From positions 28,343,111 through 28,407,110 of the forward strand of contig NC_059304.1 in the NCBI RefSeq assembly GCF_017591435.1: DNA of 64,000 bases. The letters run 5' to 3'. Origin of the DNA: Portunus trituberculatus (taxonomy: Eukaryota; Arthropoda; Malacostraca; Decapoda; Portunidae). The translations under genes were made by a program, and so were the position numbers. The notes below the pieces were generated by a model, which was not told where the DNA came from, did no database searches, and saw nothing but the letters and a program-made list of their open reading frames with translations. Each line of letters begins with the position of its first letter. Positions within the stretch are counted from its first letter, which is position 1. This document shows positions 10,990 through 22,731 of this stretch, piece after piece.

Positions 10990-12392
10990 TCGGGGTGCAC
11001 AGGACCAGACTCCTTCCCTACCAGACATACAGGTACAGTGCGAGACAAGTCGTCCTCTGGTTCTCTGGAGTGATAAGGTTTCATTAGGTAAATATGTACT
11101 AGTTGGGAATCCTTACGACGGTCAGCAGTGTGGACCACATAGTTTAATGGACTTAGTTTTTGAGCCACAACATAAGGTCCCATGAACTTACTGTGAAGAG
11201 CATTGCCTGGAGTGGGAGAAAAGTAAAATCTTGTCTCCTGGTTTGAAACTTCTCATGACAGATTTGAGAAGAGAATTTTGTTGCATTTTAGTTTAAGATT
11301 TGAGGAAATTTGATTTAGCAAAAGATCTGACTTCACTGATTTTATTCTTAAGGTTACTGATGTAGTCAGACACACTGGGGCTTGAAGGAGTATTTTGAGT
11401 AAACCATTGATCCTTTAATATTTTGAGAGGCCCCCTCATTTGTCTACCATAGAGTAATTCAAAAGGGGAGTAACCTAAAGAATCTTGAGGAGATTCTCTT
11501 AAAGCGAAGAGAAGGAAAGAGATACTTTCATCCCAGTCTCCTTGATGCTCCAAGCAATACTTCTTCATGGATTTTAATGTTTGGTGAAACCGCTCCAGAC
11601 AGCCTTGGGATTGGGGATGGTCAGCCGAGGTTACATGGTCGATGTTTAGCTCATTCACTATCTGTTGGAAAAAATTGCTAGTGAAATTGCTACCCTTGTC
11701 AGACTGAATTTGTTTTGGAATTCCTACCGAGGTGAAAAAATGTATTAGATGTTTTACAATTGTTTTTGCTGTGATGTTCTTAAGAGGGAATGCTTCAGGG
11801 TACCTGGTAGTGGGATCCATGAGGGTTAGCAAATACTGATTCCCTCGTTTGGTTTTGGGTAAGGGCCTTACGCAGTCCAGAACGATCTTTTCGAAGGGCT
11901 CCGTCTGAACTGGAATAGGCGTCAGAGGAGCTAGCACAAGGCGTTCGTTAGGCTTACCCACAAATTGACATATATGACTTGTTTATACATAGTGTGACAC
12001 ACCCTCTTCATTCCTGGCCAAAAAAATTGTTGAGCTTTCTTGTAGGTTTTTTAGATGCCTAGATGACCTGACTATCCATCATGAGCTAGTTCTATAATGG
12101 CTGGTCTTACAGACAAAGGAATGACAACTTGATGTATTTCTGACCAGGTGTCTAGTTGTTTCAGTTCAGGAGGTCTGTAGGCACGCATCAGGACTCCTTC
12201 CTGATAATAAAAACAAGGCAATTTAGACATATCCTTTGTCTCACTGGCAACATGTCTGATCTTAGCCAAAGTGAGATCCTGTTCCTGAGCATTAATCAAA
12301 TTCTCCTTTGAAATTATGTTATTGTACAAGTTGTCAGTAGAGGCAGTCATTGGTGGAGGAGGTGGTGAATGGGCAGGGGACTTGGACTGAGA
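10990..12392 (-). pseudogene. Integrase of the Gmr1-like pol
   Basis: From the upstream end, the minus strand shows a decayed HHCC zinc finger (ELAHDG, SGHLG, then HICQFVGKP with lost residues and stops at about 11950-12075). Next is the catalytic core: IVLDCVRPLPKTKRG, IQSDKGSNFTS and GCLERFHQTLK give the D, D and E positions. A C-terminal module with KPGDKILLFS and MGPYVVAQKLSPLNYVV (about 11183) is the GPY/F motif of gypsy and retroviral integrases. The usual Gly after the first Asp motif is Arg. A frameshift lies near 11960 and a stop near 11293. The element's linker SPPPPP lies at its upstream edge, where the Harbinger inserted. Confidence 0.88.
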
Positions 12393-12512
12393 CCAGGGCC
12401 CGTATATATAAACACTAAGATGACGTCCTAACGGTAAGAAGTCGTCCTAAATCACAAAAATGGCGGAATTCGAGTTTTAAATCCTTAAGACGGCATCCTA
12501 AGCCCTAAAGAT

Positions 12513-12560
12513 GCGTCTTACTGCTAAAACACCTCCCGAGGTGTTTTAGCAGTAAGACGC
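12513..12560. repeat. 48-bp perfect palindrome near the Harbinger left end
   Basis: Two 23-bp arms (GCGTCTTACTGC... and its complement) flank a CC centre. The same palindrome is present in copy 2 at 29101-29142 with slightly shorter perfect arms. It lies about 30 bp upstream of the transposase ATG. Confidence 0.9.
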
Positions 12561-12588
12561 GCTCTAAGATTTCATCCTAAAAGTAAAC

Positions 12589-14744
12589 ATGGCCGCTCGA
12601 GGGGGACCGCACCGCCACCACCTGCGACAGAGACGGTCGTTTCGTGAGAGGAAGGACGTCCTGAATAAGCTAGATGACCGTGAGCTGGTGAAGAGGTATT
12701 GGCAGGATCCTGCTGGTATCATTTTCGTGACAAATTTGGTGCGGGAAAGGCTGAAGAGACCAACTGCAAGGAACAAGGCCTCTCTCCCCGAGATGCAAGT
12801 TATCTTCACTGCGGTACCTCGCTATAGGAAAGATGCAGCAGTGCAGCACTGATGACTTGGGGCCCTCACAACAGACCATCAGCAGAATCATCAGTGATAC
12901 AATGCTATCCTCTCTTAATTCATAAGATTTTTAGTCACCCAACTGGAAACTCAGTGGAATTTCTGCAGATTGCTGGCTTCCCTGAAGTGATCAGTGGCAT
13001 TGATGGAACGCACGTAATGATTGTGGCTCCTAGAGAGTATAAGGTAGAGTTTGTCAACAGGAAGAGATACTACAGCATCAGCGTGCAGTTTGTGTTTGAT
13101 GCTTGATACCCCATTATTGATGTGGTTGCAAAGTGGCCGGGATCGGTTCACGATGCAAGAATACTTGTTCAAAATGGACTCTGCACGATATTTGACAACG
13201 GCATCGTCCCAGCTGGGTGTCACTTACAGGGAGATAGTGACTATCCCAGCAAGAAGTGGTTACTGACTCCATACCTCAGACCACAGCCTGGAGCACAGTC
13301 TTCTTATAACAGGTAAGCTACTGAGTAGTAAAATTTAGATAAAAAGTTATCTAATTAATTATCCATTACACAAAACTAATTATTTACCTCCCATAGTTAC
13401 ACTTTTTCATATAAACTAATATAAAGTGCTAAATTAATGAATTAGGTATTTTTGAAATATTATTGCAGTTTCACACAATCTTAACCCTCCCCCAAACCTT
13501 ACTGGATTTCTCCATAAGATGAAGTAACCTAACCTAACATTTTGTAACCTCTTCATTGGGTTGACATCATCCCCCATTAAGGAGTAACTTAACATTTTGA
13601 AACTTAACTAGAACAACTGATAAGGTAAAGTAATTTAACATTGTGTAACCTCCTACCTGGGGAGCTTTGCCCCCTCTGGATCCCCCCAAAAGTATACGTA
13701 TCATTAATATCTGATAAGGTAAAATGGGGCTAGAAATGCTCCATAAAGTAAAATGTAGAACCTGCAGAGGGCTATAATTATGTAGTGTGTTGGTTGAATC
13801 ACCAATACAACAAGTAAATTTCATGAAAATTTCCAAATATTTAAGAGTTTCTTCTTTTTTATTCTAAGTTTTCATGTGAATATATTAACCTAACCAATGT
13901 TATACTAGAGATTTTTTTTTATGTTTCATAATATTTAAGCTATCATGTCACAAATCATTATCATACAATGAATCTTAACTTAACCTTATACATGACATAA
14001 TTTAAATGTTTGCAGAAATTAAATTAATGTATCATACCAATTTCAAGTACTGCATTGTAAGATTGAAATCTATATTAATTTCAGGGCCCGCAAGAAAACC
14101 CGCAGCGTTGTTGAGAGGCATCGTGCAGCTGAAGCGACATTTTCACATGCTACACAGTGAGATCCGAGTTGGTCCTCCATCCAAGGTCTGCTAAATTGTA
14201 GAGGTTTGTGCACTGCTGCACAGCATCTGCAAAGCAAGAAACATCATTCTTCCTGAGGAAGAAGAACATCTTGCTGCAGCCGAGGATGGAGGCAACGAGA
14301 GAGACTCTAGCACAGAAAGTTCAAAGTCGCCATGAAGTAATCCTTTACAGGGATGAATTTGTTGTGCTTCACTTCAAGTAAGTAACACAACCCATAATGC
14401 TGATTATAGTAGCATTCTTCAGTTTTTCCTCTGTCACTTTGTTATTTATATTTATATGTCTTGTTTTGTTGTGTGTGCACTGTTATGTTGGTGATTTCAT
14501 CTTCCTTGCCTCACTCTCTGCCAGTCACCCACTATTGAAAAGATAGAGTTCTTCACAGTTACCACAGTATCACTGTTCAGCCTTACAATATTTAAATGGG
14601 TTATGATGAATGTGTATCTCAGCAACATCTAAAAATAATTAACACACTTTCACAACTAACTTAAATGATTCTTTCTTAATAATTTTTCACTGATTTTTAT
14701 GAGTGTGGCATTGACTACATTATCAATTGTTCTGTAGTTTTATA

Positions 14745-14834
<90 letters not shown>

Positions 14835-14909
14835 GTGATACAACATCAAGCAGTAAATCAATGTCTTTCTTTTACAGCATTGATGAGTGATGAGACACCA
14901 GTGTCATGA
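12589..14909 (+). pseudogene. HARBI1-like: HARBI1-like DDE transposase, copy 1 (spliced, broken)
   Basis: Exon 1 starts at ATG 12589. Motifs of the DDE_4 superfamily follow: SGIDGTHVMI (first Asp), DVVAKWPGSVHDARIL (second Asp) and, after an intron (13313-14084, GT-AG), ARKKTRSVVER (Glu). The exon junction restores YNRARKK exactly, which supports the intron. C-terminal LHSEIRVGPPSKVC is typical. Lesions: a frameshift after MQVIF (about 12805), an in-frame TGA after QFVFDA (13104-13106), a frameshift after VVER (about 14130) and a TAA at 14192-14194. The catalytic product would cut and paste the element with the Myb-like partner. A last short exon ending ETPVS (about 14877-14909) is possible. 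Confidence 0.8.
14743..14832. repeat. (TA)n microsatellite inside the Harbinger
   Basis: A pure TA tract lies in the probable last intron of the transposase gene. It is absent from copy 2, which lacks this whole segment. A (CT)n tract at about 14950-14979 follows. Confidence 0.95.
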
Positions 14910-14943
14910 CTGCTGAGATTGGTGTTATTCTCATGTAAGTTTT

Positions 14944-14981
<38 letters not shown>

Positions 14982-15105
14982 ATACCTGAAGTAAGTAGAT
15001 TGTAGGTTGAGCATATAGAAACTGCAGTTAATTTTGTGTTAACACTAATATTTGGTTGAGTGGTTACAAACAAAAACAAATAGTACATTATTTATATCTT
15101 TATTA

Positions 15106-16880
15106 CTATTTTTTATTTGTTTGTTTCAGGTACTCTAGTTTTTGTGTGTAGTACATGTACTTAGCCTGTTCTGCTTCTTGCTTCCTTTCCTGAGCCATTA
15201 TAGATTCTTCAAGGAGTGCAAGCTCAAGCTTCCTTTTCTTCTGCAGGTGGATGATCTCCTCCTCATCCACAAACACCAGTGATATACCAGGCAAGTCTGG
15301 CCCCTGTTGGTGCTGCAAGTGGTGTGGCAGGTGCCTCCTCCTCAACACCTACTGCCTCGGTCACCACTTCTCTCTGTTGGGCTGCCTCTGCCACTTCCCC
15401 AGCATCATCTGCTGCCTGCACACTGCTGGCATTATTAGTTCTAACTTCAGAAACTAAGCTGATAATGTTTTTGGTTTTATTGCTAAGGACAAAAGTAACA
15501 GAAACCAGTAAATCTAGCTAAGGGTACAATGTGTTTGACTTAAATCCTATTCTGTTTGAAGGAAGCCCATGTCTAAGAAACTGTAAATCCCTAAGACTTG
15601 TTATCTTTAACACATTCACCCACTACAACACCATATTTATGAGGGGGAAGAAGGGATATAGGAATTAAGTTAACTTTATTAGTTTTTTTTTCTTTTCTTA
15701 TTACTGTTTTAGCTGTTTGGTTAAAGAAAAAAAAATGAAATTTTCTCAACACTAGATAACAAATTTACCATTGTGTATAACGTAAACTAAATGGGAACGA
15801 GTATTTTGGATTGCAGACATTTGAGACAACATTATGGCCTAATATTGCTATATCTACAAGTGGCTTATCCTTTGTTAAGGAAGGTGCATTCAATGATGCT
15901 TGCCTTATTGGTACACCCATGAATAGAGACATTCTTAGGGTCCAAAATCTCTAAGATTAACTCATTGTGCTGGGAGAGAGGAGGGTTGGCAGGAGGTCCA
16001 CCATCTGGAAAGAATAATATAATCTTATTGCTTATGAATTGCAAATACAAATAATTTATAAAGAACGTGTTTTCACATAACATACGTAACTCAGATGTGT
16101 GGTTGGAGTAACATTATTTATCAGAGGTAGACACTGCATCATAATTAGTGTGTACAATAAATGCATCCACTTCACAAAAAAAAAAAAAAAATGCAGGAAA
16201 TGGCTGGCACTTTAATATATTAATCACTAGTACAAAACTTTCAATGTTGTTGCTTCCAAACTTAAAACAGGAACACTTTACTGAAATTTATTCCTTAAAG
16301 TGGTTAGGTTCCATGATCTAAATCTCAAGTGACCCTAACAGTAGACCTGCTGAAACTTAGTATTTACTCCAATACTAGTAACCTTTCTTGCAAAAAATAA
16401 ATAACCATAAATAAATACTTTTCTTTAAGGGAAATTGCCTTACCTATTCAGTGCTTAAAAGGAATAATAAGATAAATCATATCTTTTGTTAGGGTAAAAC
16501 TGAAATTTCTATCAAGCTCAAAAATATTAAAATCTTGCTGCAACTCACACACAAATATAACAAAAATTAGCTCCCAAATTAATAACTCTTACCTGTGGCA
16601 GTCATGGCTTCTCTCTGCTTGCGGGTGTTCCGTCTTGCCTCAGATTTTATAATATGCCAATGTTTCTGGCACTCCTCAGTGCGGAGAATGTCTGACACGG
16701 CAGACACCTACTATTGCTCCTCAAGCAGCATTTCTAGCTTCCTTAGAGCAGCCAGCTGTGGAGAAGTCGCTCCGGAGTATTTTTGCGAGAATTTTGTATA
16801 GGTGGGCCAGATGAAGGCGTCCAGTTCGTCTTCCTGTTCCTTTTCTTGTCTTGAGTCTCTTGAGTAGCCATGGTGTGCAG
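15106..16880 (-). pseudogene. Harbinger Myb/SANT-like accessory gene, copy 1
   Basis: On the minus strand the N-terminal part (about 16880-16600) encodes a broken Myb/SANT-like domain; the end is clearer in copy 2. A middle exon (about 16005-15865) reads DGGPPANPPLSQHNEL, preceded by a TTTCCAG acceptor, the GGGP-type linker of these proteins. A C-terminal exon (about 15500-15106) encodes an acidic stretch (EVAEAAQQREVVTEAVG) and a coiled coil (KKRKLELALLEESI) ending in TNKK. The protein binds the element ends and helps import the transposase. Stops and a frame change (near 15290) break it. Confidence 0.7.
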
Positions 16881-17234
16881 TCGAAGTTGGCGCCAAATGA
16901 TTGTTGTTATGACAAGATGACAACTGGGGTGGTAAATTTATACCTTCAATTATCAAGGTTAAAATGAAGAGGTGATTGTTGAAAACTAACTAGATAAATA
17001 TGTTTTTTATCTAGAATATAACTTTTACGTATTTTCACCCGTTTCTTGCGAAATTCCGCAAAAAACATTACATAACGTCTGCTCATGTTAGCGGTTAGCG
17101 ATGTAAGCGCCTAAAGACGGTTACTTAACAAAGCATCCTGCTAGGAAAGATTCTTAGCGCTTAAGTCTCGTAGGTTAAGTACTTTTCCTAACTAAGACGG
17201 CATCTTTGTGGAGTTTTATAAGGACGGCACCTGG

Positions 17235-17727
17235 TGACTGCACACACTGGGAAGAAGTGAGGGGATGTTTCGTCCAGGGTCTTAGTGGGACTTTCTGTTA
17301 AGGGGGAATCAAGAACAATTAAGTTAGGAACAGCCAAGTTACCCGCAAGATCGTTACCCAGTATAAAATGTACCCCCGGTACTGGCAGTTCACCAGGTTT
17401 AATGGCTACCTCAACCTCACCTGAAATGAAAGCGCACTGTAAGCTAATTTTAGCCAAGGGATAAGAGAGCTGTGATTCGAGACCTGTAAGGATCACCTTC
17501 TCCCCAGTGAAAGCCTGTTTGATATTAGGGATGACATCTTCCCTTAAGATGGATTGGGCAGCACCTGTATCCCGCAGAACCTTGACATTTATTGCCTTGT
17601 CTTTACCATCAGTCAGGGACACTTTACCTTCATACGTGTACGAGTCATAAAGTTCTAGACGAGAGTTGTCAGGCTTAGCTAAGGCCACTGGTTTCTTGTT
17701 CTCAAATGTGTTAGGTTTAGGGGCCAC
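17235..17727 (-). pseudogene. Aspartic protease domain of the Gmr1-like element
   Basis: The minus strand encodes VKVLRDTGAAQSILRED with the DTGA active-site motif, then VHFILGNDLAGNLAVP, the flap-proximal and C-terminal pattern (ILG.D) of retroviral-type proteases. It matures gag and pol. It is preceded by the gag knuckle region and ends at PVCAVTR, where the Harbinger right end cuts in. The frame is open, but its last codons are transposon sequence. Confidence 0.85.
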
Positions 17728-18902
17728 AAAAGAAGGTTGACGTTGAGAGGCCTTGCAATTTGGGTGTCACCATTTATGGATCGTGTGTCCTGGTTTCTTA
17801 CCAGGGGGAATTATAAGCATTTGGCGAGAATCCGGTCAGCTTACCACCCGCATCCCCAAAACCTTCCCCAAAGGAGGACCTAACATTAGATAGTGAACCA
17901 CGACCTCTACTACCCAGGGATCCCATCAACAAAGCAAAGGCATCAGCCACTTTAGCGGCACACATAAGATCACTCTCTCCCTGTTCTTCCACATGCCTCA
18001 GAATATTAAAGGGTAACTTGTTCTTCCATTCTTCCAGGACCATTAGATTGAGCAACTCCGAAAAGGTGGTAATGTTAGGTGCGGCTAACCATTTCTTAAA
18101 TTGTCTTAGTTTCTCACTAGCAAATTCAACATAGGTGTGAGAGTCTGGTTTCACATACTTTCGGAACTGTTGTCTGTATCCGTCAGAAGTGATAGAGTAG
18201 GCGTCTAGAATGTTACCTTTGATCTCTTCATACTCTACCTCATCACTAAGGCCGTTGTATACCCTATAAGCTTTTCCTACTAGCTTAGGGACAAGGAGAG
18301 ACACCCACTAACCTTGGGCCATTTATTCCTATTAGCAATCTTCTCAAAAGCGCGAAATGACCCGTCGACATCAGATTCATCAAAAAGGGGAACTAGCAGA
18401 GCAGCTGTAGCAGGATTAAAGCTTGCTAACTTTTTCTTTAAATCTATTTCTTCCCCTCTAAACTTAGCATCATTTCGTAGGGTTAACTCCTGAATTTCTA
18501 ACTCTTTCTCCTGCCTTTTAAGTTGTAACTGAAACTCTTCTTTTTCTGCCTGTAGTTGCATTTGTTTTTCCTGCAGCCGGTATTCTAGTCTAAGCTTCTC
18601 AATTTCCCACTGACTTATCCTACTCTTATCCTGTTCTTCCTGGGGACTGTGTATTATAGTCCTCGTAGAGACTGCTGACATAGGAGTTAACTCTTCTATG
18701 GCATTTCCTAGCAACTGACCTTCTTGCACTAGATGTTCAACAACTACATTCTTAACGACCTCTTTAGTCATCTGAGACGTGATGGGAACATCAAAATGTT
18801 TAGCGATGGCTTTCCATTGGTCCTTTTTATATTAGCATCTTTAAGTTGTTCCAGAGAAGGGTCAGCACAAAAATCTTCAACGTTAAACTGAGCGGAAGCC
18901 AT
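17728..18902 (-). pseudogene. gag of the Gmr1-like element
   Basis: The minus strand starts at ATG 18902 (MASAQFNVEDFCADPSLEQL). A one-base frameshift near 18830 moves into KHFDVPITSQMTKEVV. A long charged coiled-coil segment follows (about 18670-18440), then a capsid-like helix-rich part (18304-17900: LVPKLVGKAYRVYNGL, SYAHLRKW-type motifs such as ASEKLRQFKKWL). Near 17770 a zinc-knuckle remnant with KKPGHTIHKW and HPNC is broken by a stop at its Cys. Another frame change occurs at about 18285. The order fits a gypsy-type gag. Confidence 0.75.
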
Positions 18903-19576
18903 ATTAAATAGATGTTAAACAAACAACAACAAAAAAATGATAAGCGAATTACTTAAGTGAGGAACTTGGCAGAGTGATAATAAAGGCAACCTTGGAAATT
19001 ACCTAGATTATACTTAAGTAAACACTTATGAGTACAATCACTAATGAGGGGTAAACTAGAGAATTACGGCATTAAGAGGGATCCGGATTACTCTAGTTAC
19101 GAGACTTGAGAGTGAGGAGCGAATTGTACTGAGACTTGTTATTGATAAGGAGGCGGATTAGTCTGAGGGACTAGTTAAAATGGCCAATTCTAACTAGCGA
19201 GAAAAATGATCCACGAAGTGAGGGGATTGAGGGTTCGCATGAACATATGATGATCCCAACACTTGGATAACACTTATTACACACCTGCCTATGTGCAAAA
19301 AATAGATAAGTGCTATCGGTGAACATGCCTTTCTGCTTTCTGCCTTTCCTGCTCTACCACTGCTATGCGATACCAATGAAAGTTGTGAAGCACTTTTAAC
19401 CCAAAAGAAGCCACTTGATCGCACAAAGGTAAATTTAAACCACACGCAGAGTAAGTCACAGAATAAACCACATCAAAGTCACAACACCACAGAAACACAC
19501 AAAAAAAAAATAATATAATCATAGAAAAAAAAAAGTCACTGGAAAAATGGAACACAGAACAAGGGTTATAATGGTC
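18903..19576 (-). other. 5' leader of the Gmr1-like element
   Basis: About 670 bp between the primer-binding site and the gag ATG. No coding sequence is evident; small open frames here look like chance. It would hold packaging signals, but none can be recognised by eye. Confidence 0.6.
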
Positions 19577-19591
19577 CTGTCACGGTCGCCA
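19575..19591 (-). promoter_or_regulatory. tRNA primer-binding site
   Basis: Two bases inside the 5' LTR end, the minus strand reads TGGCGACCGTGACAGGA. From memory, this resembles the tRNA-Arg-type site of Drosophila mdg1 and 412. The position is exactly where minus-strand cDNA synthesis must begin. Confidence 0.8.
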
Positions 19592-19593
19592 AT

Positions 19594-20190
19594 TGTTACG
19601 TTCACCGGTTAATCGGGTAAGATTGGCATCGGGGAGCCGGTGAACAATAACAATAAAAAAAAAAAAAACTGCAGGTTCAACTGGTGAGGAAATGCAATGG
19701 GGGGCACTTAAGAAGCTATTTAATAACCCAATAACAATGAAACTGACATACACATAGATATATAATATGAAACACATGAAAATGACATACACATATACAT
19801 ATAACAGAAATAAATACAACAATAAAGAACCCAACTTAATACCTAAGAATAATACTAATCCTATATGGAGGCAATGTGGAAAAAACGGGATGAGGGGAAG
19901 TGATACTTATGAGGTGTTGCAGTGGTGAAGTGCTGGGCGAGGTGGATCCCACGGTAGTCCAATAGGCGTTGTGTTCACTGGTTGAGGCCTTGACCTCGAC
20001 TGACTTCCAGAAAGCAGGGAGCTTGCTAAACACCTCCGCTTGAGTCAAATGGGGCCACATGAATCCAACTTCGGGACAGTAGCGGGGCTTCATGAGACGG
20101 TGACGTAGAAGGGGAGGTGGAGAGGTGGCGAACGAGGTAGTGAGCGGAGGAGGTGATGGTAGTGGAGTATGTTACGGGCAGGCCGTAACA
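19594..20190 (-). repeat. 5' LTR of the Gmr1-like element
   Basis: A 597-bp copy of 8900-9497, with TGTTACG and GTAACA ends, followed by GCAA. From 20195 to 20699 I see no feature. Confidence 0.95.
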
Positions 20191-20699
20191 GCAAACAAAT
20201 ATGCTACCATATCCTCAGCCACTTTATTCCACTTCATTCTTCCACCAACATTTTCTGTTGTAGTTTCCATATTAACCATGGAAACATCACACATTATATC
20301 TCATTCCTGCTTCTTTAGAAAAACTCAAAGCTTCCTTTGCAATCTCACACAAGCTTTTGCAATCCTGCAAAGTTCCTTCTAGTAGTTGCTAACCTACACA
20401 ATGAATTTTAAGAATATCCCAAGGAATCTTCCCTATTAACTACTGCCTGTTTTCAACTAAAGTGGTACCCAACTTACACCCATCTCAGTATATGCCCAAA
20501 CCGGCTTATACCCTTTCCTGACACTCAGAATTTGCATTAGTTTGTGCCTGTAACCTGGTTTGCACCCATGCTAACAGTGGCCTCACACCAATGTCCCCTT
20601 GTTGAAAGCTTCAGTCCTGCTGTAGATCACACTCACTCTGGACATATACATCAGAAACAAACAAAAAAAAAGCAATAATACATACTGTGGTACCTTGAG

Positions 20700-20897
20700 A
20701 TATGAGCTGCTGTTTTTATTGGAAGGTTAATAGTAGGGTGTGTAGGATGATGTATCTTATTATTGAGTTTAAATTGCATGATTTGAGTTGAGTAACATGA
20801 ATACTGTGAAGAAATCTGGAACATTTGAAGTTTGAATGAAAAGAGTTGTTATTATCACTGAGGTTATTTGTGTGTGAATTTGAGTTCAAGATATAAT
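20700..20897 (-). repeat. Dispersed repeat, copy 2
   Basis: Reverse-complement match to 6409-6600. This copy has no Harbinger-like end next to it and continues into CATTATATC-type sequence, so it acts as an empty-site comparison. From 20898 to 21872 nothing else is recognisable. Confidence 0.7.
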
Positions 20898-21874
20898 GTG
20901 ACACAATCTGAGGTACTTGAAGGTGGAATTTAAGTGAAGAGAATGATGAGATTTTCGTGGTTTTACAATGTTGTCGTAGGGTCGGAAGGTGTAAATGTCT
21001 GTCAATAATATAATTAAGTAAAGTTTAAAAAAAACTCAGATGCGTTCCCATGAATCCACAAAAACAGTCTTGAAAATAACGCAAGAAGTTTGTGCAACTT
21101 GTAGGCATGACAACTGGTGGCAATTGATAGTTGCACAGATAAATATTGCACAATTTGATACAATAGATGTTTATAGATTTATTGTGCATAGATTAAATCG
21201 TGAAAATTAGGGTGTGACATATGTTATATAATTGTAATGAATTGTTGTAATGGATGTTGTAATTGCGTATTTTTTTATCATCTGCAAATTTTGATGGTAT
21301 AGTGAAAGATTAGTGAGAAATCTTGATCACAACAGAATATTTTTCAGGGTCAGTTAAGTTACTCATTTTGTATGTGTTGATTGCAAGTTGTTGTGATAAG
21401 GGGCTAGTACTGCTACAAAATTCATAGTTACCTTACTTAACTGCATAAACTGTCTTGCTCTGAATAAAACAGTGTCTTGAATTGTGTTTGTTGATTATAT
21501 TGCTACTGTGATAAAGGAATTATGGTTTCTTTTCTTGTTTCACCAATGGCATACAAGCAAAGGGAAGTAGAAACACACAGGAAAACACACATATCAAACA
21601 CAGGTGTAGCAACTCATAGGTGTTGTCATCATAACTGGTAATATGATGAGAATGTTGTCGGCTTGGAGACAGTAGTGGTACATTAGGCTGAGTTAGATTA
21701 AGAAACACCGGAGTCAGAGAGTTATGTAGAAGATTGCACGGGAGGATTTCTTTGCGCAACTCATCTTGGGGAAAAAAAAAAAAAACGTGAAGGAGTGGTT
21801 TTCATGATGCAGAAATGTTGGTAAACATGAAGAGAATATTTACAGAGAGAAAAAGGAACAATGTAGATGAAGTA

Positions 21875-22104
21875 TAGTCTGTCCGTTTTGATTATCTCAG
21901 AGCAAACCGTGTGTTCGGTTGGCAGCCCTGCCTCACCTCTGCTCTTGCTCAGCCCCGCTGAGACGCAGATTGTGTCGTTACTGAGTAAAGTGAATAAATA
22001 TAAATGTTTGTTAATGAATCTGCGTCTCAGCGGGGCTGAGCGAGAGCAGAGGTGAAGCAGGGCTGCCAACCGAACACACGGTTTGCTCTGAGACAATCAG
22101 ACTA
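21875..22104. mobile_element. Foldback MITE with 88-97 bp inverted repeats, TA target site
   Basis: Arms 21875-21971 and 22017-22104 are almost perfect complements, both with outer end TAGTCTG, around a 45-bp AT-rich loop. TA stands outside both ends (21873-21874, 22105-22106), which suggests a Tc1/mariner-type origin. The left arm has about 9 extra bases near its tip. There is no coding capacity. From 22107 to 22730 nothing is recognised. Confidence 0.85.
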
Positions 22105-22731
22105 TAGTTGTGATATAAAAGCAAAGAAATGGAAAAAAAAATTTGAAATTTTGGGAGGGTAAAACAAATGTGAGTCACCTTGAGACGACATAAAAGTAGA
22201 AACAGCGGTCACACAACAGCTGAGGTAACTATTTTAATGCAAAAAGAAATTTAAGGTATTTGAAATTTAACATGTTGATATGTACAGAGGCGATAGTGGA
22301 AATGTTTGAGTAATTCGAAGGAAGAAATATGGAAATTATATGGGTTAATGAGCGTTGTGTGTAAACCTGGGATAGATAAGGAAAACAGAAAATTTTCAGC
22401 AATGCACCAAGAAAACAATCAGCCATGTATTAAGAAACGTAAGGGGGAAATTAGGATATGAGTGTCACTATAAAGTACAGGGAGGGTGAGAGTCAGGTAA
22501 CACTGTTGGAACAGTGCTAGAGCATGTGACTGAAGGAATTGTAACGTTGCTTGAGTCACCCCTTCAATCAACACAATCTCCGAAGAGAACGGAGCAGATT
22601 GACGGTGACTCAAACAAACTTACAAAGATATTTTAATATTCTTTTTCTATGATTTTGTGATATGGCATTTGATCAATTATGAGTGTAGTATTATGTTTAA
22701 CATTTATTGTACAAGAAGACAAGTGTAATAA

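Larger units (their letters stand above)
12393..17234 (+). mobile_element. PIF/Harbinger DNA transposon, copy 1
   Basis: The ends are CCAGGGCCCGTATATATAAA and TTTATAAGGACGGCACCTGG, near-perfect inverted repeats that match copy 2 (28978-32992). It carries a HARBI1-type transposase on the plus strand and a divergent Myb/SANT-type gene on the minus strand, the standard two-gene Harbinger design. It interrupts the Gmr1-like element between protease and integrase. The 3 bp outside each end do not form a perfect duplication (AGA versus TGA), so the exact boundary may be off by a few bases. Confidence 0.9.
8900..20190 (-). mobile_element. Ty3/gypsy-type LTR retrotransposon with copia-like domain order (Gmr1-like)
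   Basis: Two closely similar LTRs (8900-9497 and 19594-20190) bound an antisense element; both start TGTTACG and end GTAACA. GCAA stands directly outside each end (8896-8899, 20191-20194), a 4-bp target duplication. Internally, in minus-strand order, come PBS, gag, aspartic protease, integrase (zinc finger, catalytic core, GPY module), RT, RNase H and PPT. The protein motifs are of gypsy type, but integrase precedes RT. Without the nested Harbinger (12393-17234) the element is about 6.4 kb. Stops and frameshifts show it is inactive. Confidence 0.9.

Noticed and set aside
12393..17234. A 3-bp target duplication for Harbinger copy 1
   Set aside because: AGA and TGA outside the ends agree at only two of three bases, and copy 2 also fails (ACC, ACA). 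Not claimed.
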